From assembly GCA_023421115.1 (NCBI GenBank), contig JAEZUI010000159.1, positions 1 to 10,478 of the forward strand: DNA of 10,478 bases. The letters are read 5' to 3'. The position numbers were made by a program, and so were the translations under genes. The first letter of the stretch is position 1; each line of letters starts with the position of its first letter. The notes below the pieces were generated by a model. That model made no database searches and was not told where the DNA came from. It worked only from the letters and a program-made list of their open reading frames with translations. This document shows positions 5,952 to 10,478 of the stretch, one piece after another. The stretch is from Bacillota bacterium. Its GTDB lineage: Bacteria; Bacillota; Clostridia; Acetivibrionales; Acetivibrionaceae.

Positions 5952-6004
5952 GCATTTCGGTATTTAATTTTACAACTTACAATTTTAATAGCAGGGAGGA
6001 ACCT

Positions 6005-9000
6005 ATGAAAGCTCAGCAAGTGAAGATGAGGAGGGAGAATATGTCTCTAAAATTAAGAGAAATCATATCACTATTGTTGGTGTTGGCTTTGATGGTCACC
6101 ACACCAATCGGGATACAAAGCGCGGCCGCTGCTGCTCCGCAGGACACAAACGGAACAGTAGACAGTGACATGCCACAGGAGGATTGGGCTGCCATGAAGT
6201 TGGGCGATACTTTGCTGGGACCGGATGATACTTCCACAGAGCCTACAAGAACTGAATTTAATGAAAATTCATTGACCGCAAGCCAGAAGCCCTTCTGGCC
6301 CGAGGGCAGTGCTGTGTCCATTCAGGAGAGAACAAAAGATTATATTTGGCTAAGATGGACACCGGCCCAAAAGGATGGTGGGATGCTAGAGTATACTGTC
6401 CGCATATACAAGGACAATGAGCTTATCCGCACATCAGACCCGCTTAGTATTCCTGAGTATATTGCTTTCGTTCTTTTGCCGGATTCCGTTCTTTTGATGG
6501 ATACGAACTACAGATTTGACATAGAAGCTAAAGATATGGATGGTAATGTTTCGGAGGTGCTTTCCCAAACCATCAGCACCCTTTCGGAAAACGGCTTTGC
6601 TCCGCCTTTCTGGCCTACGGGAAGCATCCTGACCGCAAGCGATAAGACCCATAATACGGTTAGCCTAAGCTGGTCACAGGCTCAAGACGGCAATCAGACT
6701 GAAAACCTGGTGACAGGCTACGCGGTTTATCAGGGTGATACGCAGCTTGGAACGGTTACAGGAACGGTCTATACGGCTGCTGGCCTTTCACCCGACACTA
6801 CATATACTTTTAAGGTGCAGGCAGTGAATGAAGAGGAGATGTGGACAATTGATGGACCAAGCATTACCGTCACTACCAACCCTCAGCCGGCGCTGGGAAT
6901 CACAGAGTTGCGGCTGAATGCCCCGCATAGAAATATCAAAGGCTCTCTTTATATGGGTGATACGGTGCACCTTGAGCTGATTGCCTCTGAAACCGTCTTA
7001 ACACCTACGGTTAAGGTGGCCTATGAGGAATGGGATGCTGGGAGGGATGCCGTCCAAGCTAAAACGAAGGATGTTGGCTTGAGCGAAACAGCCCCCGGCA
7101 GCAAAATCTACAAGGCGAATTTTGTGCTGACCGAGGGGATAAGCAAGATAACTTCTCTTCAAGCTGGAACAATAATTACAGAGCTAAACCTTGTTGTGGC
7201 AGGCCGCTTGAAGGTAGAAGCAGAGGCCCCCGGTGCAATGACTTCTCATGAAACAGCGGAATTCAACAAAATCATAGCCGGTTCTTTTGTCAGGGTGAGC
7301 AAAACTGGCGCGAATAGCCTTACTTCACGATTTTCCGAGGGGAGCCTGGCTGTTACCATAGAAGGTCTGGAAAAAGGGGAGTATGGGCTGCAGCATTTTC
7401 TGGGCTATGACATGCTGCTTCACGAAGCTTCACCTGTCAAAATCAAAGCAGGATTAGAAACCGTACTGACCTATACTCCGAAAACTCCTGCCCGGGTTAA
7501 AGTCCGGGTTGTGGAGGACAACTCCGGGAATCCTCTTAGTAATGTGGCAGTCAAGGGAGAGGCAAATCTGATGAATGGCGGAACATACACGATTTTCGCT
7601 AGAACAGATGAAAATGGCTATGCCGCAGCAGATGGCCTCTATTTTGCCCAAAATGTAGTGACAGGTTCAGAAATTAAGCTTGAGGCCAGCTATCAGACAG
7701 ATGCAAAAAATGTAGCCGATCTGTACGAGGATAAATCCTTATCGGAAGACAGCTTGAAAATAGGAGACAACGAGGTTGAGGTCAGGCTAAAGAAAGTGCC
7801 GATAGTGACCCTAGAGGGTATGGTTACGAATGATAAGAATGAACCTATAAAAAACGCCAACGTGCTGATGACCCAGACATATAAGGAAGCCGTTCTCAAT
7901 ACATCCTGCTTTACTGGCGATAATGGCAGGTATACCATGCAAGTGGCACAGATTGACGGCGAGTTTTCCGTTAACACAGAGAGTAATTCCGTGCAGGAAG
8001 AAATCACCCTGACGGACGGAGTTAACACCCATGACGTTATAGTGCCGCTTCCTGAATGGGCGAGCTTAAATATAATTGTGAAGACAAGGGACATTTCCGG
8101 CGTTGAGACCATAAGGGAGAAAAACTGGAGCGGCGTTTGGACATTTGTCAGAAATATCACAAAAGATAGCCCTGCGATATTTCGGTCGGGTGGAAATTCT
8201 CCCTATAATAGTATAATTGGAAGTCCCGGCCAGCAAATAGAAGTTTTTTGCAGGGGAGATAGAAGCGGTTATGGCAGCGAGGCCGTCACAGTCACCCTAG
8301 ATGAAAATAACTATGCCGAAGCCACGGTTGTTTTAAAACAACTGGGCCGCATAGAGGTTCAGATTACAGGGAAAGATGGAGATCCACTGCCGGAAAAGGC
8401 AAGACATCTATACGTATACACTAAGGATAATAAATTTGTAGGCAGAACAGGATCATCTGTGCCGGATATATCATTCAGTATGCCGGATGACGACTATAAG
8501 GCTGTTGCCTCTTGGGATCTGAAATGGGGGCATGAAGACTTTTCAATCTGGCAGGATGACCGAAACTGCGTTCTTATCGACAGCTTCACTGTACGGGAAG
8601 GCGAAATCACCAGCCTAGGCACAAAAAGGCCCGTCTATTCCGGTGATCATACTCTTTATTTTATCCACAATGCAGCCAGCGGTCTTATTTCCAGCCACAG
8701 CGTAGTAGTACCTGGTACGATTGTTACCCTGAGGGCTGCTTACGATTACGATGATATTGGGTTTATAGATTCCGGCAAGCTGGAGCTTGCGGCTTATGTT
8801 CCGCTGGGCACCGAGCTGGTTGAAAATTCAGTTATTCACAGGGTAAGCAAGGGCGGGGGAGATGTGATACCCGTTATCGCCGGCAACAAAAAAAGTATCA
8901 CCCTTGATTTAAAGGACCGCCAGTCGTCAGCCGCCGGCTCCCTGACCTATCAGGTCGAGGTGAAGTATGTGTCGGCTTATGAAGAAATCAGAGCCAGCGC

Positions 9001-10478
9001 CGAGCTGCGGTACAATGTAAGGGGAGTTCCCCGGTTTGAAGAGATTGGCTCTGTTTTCATGAACACGAAATGGATAACTCTAAATGCTCCCCTCGAGGTG
9101 GACAAGGATAATGCACTGGAGCCGGTGAGCCTCAGCGGTCTTGCGCCTGCCGGTAATATCGTGGAGCTTTACGACGGTAATATTAAAATAGGTCAGGTAA
9201 AAGCCGCACCTATAGGGCTATGGTCTGCCAAGGTTTTACTGCCGGACAGGGGAATGCCGATTTTTCATTCATTAACGGCAAGGACAAAAGCCGGAAGCAC
9301 AGGGGGTACGGAGTATGTCGATTCCGCTCAGGTTCTTGTGGGAGTGGATGGAGAACAGATTACCCATATTATATTGCGGCAGGGAGAGCGCTCTACCTCG
9401 GCGTCCCTTCAGCAGGGTCTAAGGGAATTCCTGTTCACCTTAGATACGTCCGGAAGTGATGTTATGGTGGACGCCATCTTTAAAGACGGAGACAAGGTGA
9501 AGGATGTAAAGATATCGGGTCATAGCACGGAACGCAAAGGAAATACTTTCAGTACACGTATCTCGCCCCAAATACCCTATGTCACCGTAGATTACAACGA
9601 AAGAGCTGTTGGATATAAGGATATTTTAAAGTATGACCACGGGGAAGTGCCGGCATATATAACTGAAGCGGACGTAAAGTTTGCAGATGCGGCAAAGACG
9701 AAAGAGGATGTCAGGTATGAGTTTGGTGCGGATGGCTATTTGAACTCTTTAGATCTCCCCGCAGTCAATATGACGATGGGGAATGTGAATGCAACTGTCA
9801 GTATGAAGGTGGAGCAGACGGACTTTGATCCAGCAAATGCAAAAAACCGTACCTTGCTTGGAAATGACATGTATGGTTATGATTTTTCCTATGAGCTTGT
9901 AGATGGGAGATATGTTATTACAGCTTATCTGGATAGGCGTCTGCTGCCGGAAACGGCCGGGGTTAAGGGTCGGAGGATGAGTCCCTTTGCCGCTAAGTCA
10001 GGCCTAGAAGTGGTCAAAACCGTAATTGATTTTGCCAGTGATGGAGAGTCCCTGATAGGAGCTGCCGGCGACCTTTCAAAATCGGCACAAATGGCCGGAC
10101 TGTTGTCAAGATATGAGCGTGTACGGCCCAATCTGGAGCCCCATATGGCGGAGTATTACGATAATCAATTGTCAAGGATGGGCAAGGATATTTTGATGGG
10201 AAAAACCCTTGGACTGGTGGGAGAAGGCGTAGGGAAGGCCGGCAATCTAGTTCCTTTGTTGGGTCAGGTTGTGACCGAGATAGCAGGGTTTATATCCGGC
10301 AAGCTTTTGGGGGATATGTTCGACAACGAATTTTCCTCCGACTACAATAGGCTAATGACCCAGCTAAAAGGCTTGCCCAGTTGGCAGGAGCAGAGCAAAT
10401 ATGACGCATTTAATTATTCACAGTTCTGGTGGTACGACGGAAAAGATTACCACCAGTATAAGAGTGTCAAGGTAAGAC
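6005..10478 (+). CDS. Large secreted multidomain protein with FN3 domains (3' end beyond window)
   Basis: One open frame of 1491 codons runs without a stop to the window end. An N-terminal signal peptide is clear: a basic start, the core ISLLLVLALMV and a run of Ala at 40-44 as cleavage region. The start at 6005 has AGGGAGGA five or so bases upstream. A second in-frame ATG at 6041 (codon 13) also has GGAGGGAG before it and gives a more usual signal length. Residues about 95-197 and 200-291 are fibronectin type III domains, each opening with PFWPxGS. Carboxypeptidase-regulatory-like beta domains follow at about 497-560 (NPLSNVAV...TDENGYA) and 600-675 (GMVTNDKNEPIKNANV...GDNGRYTM). More beta-rich sequence runs to about 1300, then a helical, Gly-rich hydrophobic segment at about 1398-1440. 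I found only three Cys. Probably a secreted or surface adhesin, matrix or toxin-carrier protein; no anchor or catalytic domain is visible. G+C is higher than upstream. Confidence 0.9.
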   Translation, partial: MKAQQVKMRRENMSLKLREIISLLLVLALMVTTPIGIQSAAAAAPQDTNGTVDSDMPQEDWAAMKLGDTLLGPDDTSTEPTRTEFNENSLTASQKPFWPEGSAVSIQERTKDYIWLRWTPAQKDGGMLEYTVRIYKDNELIRTSDPLSIPEYIAFVLLPDSVLLMDTNYRFDIEAKDMDGNVSEVLSQTISTLSENGFAPPFWPTGSILTASDKTHNTVSLSWSQAQDGNQTENLVTGYAVYQGDTQLGTVTGTVYTAAGLSPDTTYTFKVQAVNEEEMWTIDGPSITVTTNPQPALGITELRLNAPHRNIKGSLYMGDTVHLELIASETVLTPTVKVAYEEWDAGRDAVQAKTKDVGLSETAPGSKIYKANFVLTEGISKITSLQAGTIITELNLVVAGRLKVEAEAPGAMTSHETAEFNKIIAGSFVRVSKTGANSLTSRFSEGSLAVTIEGLEKGEYGLQHFLGYDMLLHEASPVKIKAGLETVLTYTPKTPARVKVRVVEDNSGNPLSNVAVKGEANLMNGGTYTIFARTDENGYAAADGLYFAQNVVTGSEIKLEASYQTDAKNVADLYEDKSLSEDSLKIGDNEVEVRLKKVPIVTLEGMVTNDKNEPIKNANVLMTQTYKEAVLNTSCFTGDNGRYTMQVAQIDGEFSVNTESNSVQEEITLTDGVNTHDVIVPLPEWASLNIIVKTRDISGVETIREKNWSGVWTFVRNITKDSPAIFRSGGNSPYNSIIGSPGQQIEVFCRGDRSGYGSEAVTVTLDENNYAEATVVLKQLGRIEVQITGKDGDPLPEKARHLYVYTKDNKFVGRTGSSVPDISFSMPDDDYKAVASWDLKWGHEDFSIWQDDRNCVLIDSFTVREGEITSLGTKRPVYSGDHTLYFIHNAASGLISSHSVVVPGTIVTLRAAYDYDDIGFIDSGKLELAAYVPLGTELVENSVIHRVSKGGGDVIPVIAGNKKSITLDLKDRQSSAAGSLTYQVEVKYVSAYEEIRASAELRYNVRGVPRFEEIGSVFMNTKWITLNAPLEVDKDNALEPVSLSGLAPAGNIVELYDGNIKIGQVKAAPIGLWSAKVLLPDRGMPIFHSLTARTKAGSTGGTEYVDSAQVLVGVDGEQITHIILRQGERSTSASLQQGLREFLFTLDTSGSDVMVDAIFKDGDKVKDVKISGHSTERKGNTFSTRISPQIPYVTVDYNERAVGYKDILKYDHGEVPAYITEADVKFADAAKTKEDVRYEFGADGYLNSLDLPAVNMTMGNVNATVSMKVEQTDFDPANAKNRTLLGNDMYGYDFSYELVDGRYVITAYLDRRLLPETAGVKGRRMSPFAAKSGLEVVKTVIDFASDGESLIGAAGDLSKSAQMAGLLSRYERVRPNLEPHMAEYYDNQLSRMGKDILMGKTLGLVGEGVGKAGNLVPLLGQVVTEIAGFISGKLLGDMFDNEFSSDYNRLMTQLKGLPSWQEQSKYDAFNYSQFWWYDGKDYHQYKSVKVR

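Noticed and set aside
6013..10131. Several open frames of 60-155 codons, mostly on the minus strand, over the large exported gene
   Set aside because: They overlap a continuous plus-strand frame with signal peptide and FN3 domains. None has a recognisable domain or a good ribosome binding site. The plus-strand frame at 9220-9459 is likewise an out-of-frame shadow.
1..10478. CRISPR array, retron or diversity-generating repeat
   Set aside because: I saw no regularly spaced direct repeats, reverse transcriptase or Cas-like sequence.

Overview
The window looks like an accessory stretch of a low-GC Gram-positive chromosome, most likely a clostridial member of the Bacillota. The evidence is AT-rich spacers, consensus TTGACA/TATAAT promoters, strong GGAGG ribosome binding sites, T-tailed intrinsic terminators, a clostridial-type IS1634 transposase remnant and a Gram-positive signal peptide. 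I cannot name a species from the sequence alone.

Layout: 1-330 holds a tRNA-Leu(TAG) gene with a near-perfect promoter and its own terminator. 464-1668 is a two-gene plus-strand unit: an alpha/beta hydrolase and a short, probably truncated membrane protein. 1669-1834 contains several small inverted repeats that may form a structured RNA. 1835-2313 is a minus-strand type II toxin-antitoxin pair (ParE/RelE-like toxin with overlapping small antitoxin). 2518-4302 is a minus-strand gene graveyard. A RecG-like ATPase-fold regulator has lost its N-terminal domain, carries an in-frame amber codon, and is fused in frame at its 3' end to the C-terminal half of an IS1634-family transposase. That transposase tail contains two compensating frameshifts. 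4624-5580 is a second chimera: the first ~59 residues of a RhuM-like protein fused in frame to a lipoprotein of unknown function.

5581-6004 is a spacer with a terminator for the chimera, then a promoter-like -10 followed at once by a long stem-loop with a T-run. This could be a transcription attenuator in the leader of the next gene. From 6005 to the window end runs one uninterrupted frame of at least 1491 codons. It encodes a secreted protein with two fibronectin type III domains, at least two carboxypeptidase-regulatory-like beta domains and a glycine-rich hydrophobic segment near the truncated end. Its base composition is clearly richer in G+C than everything upstream (29 of 60 bases in the sampled line 6901-6960, against 19 of 60 in 5401-5460), which marks a compositional boundary near 6000.

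Functionally the window reads as a tRNA-proximal accessory region: a stabilising toxin-antitoxin module, decayed mobile and regulatory genes, and then a large surface or secreted protein. I see no complete multi-gene system that is clearly new. The items best worth a second look are the structured leader before the giant protein and the two in-frame chimeric genes.
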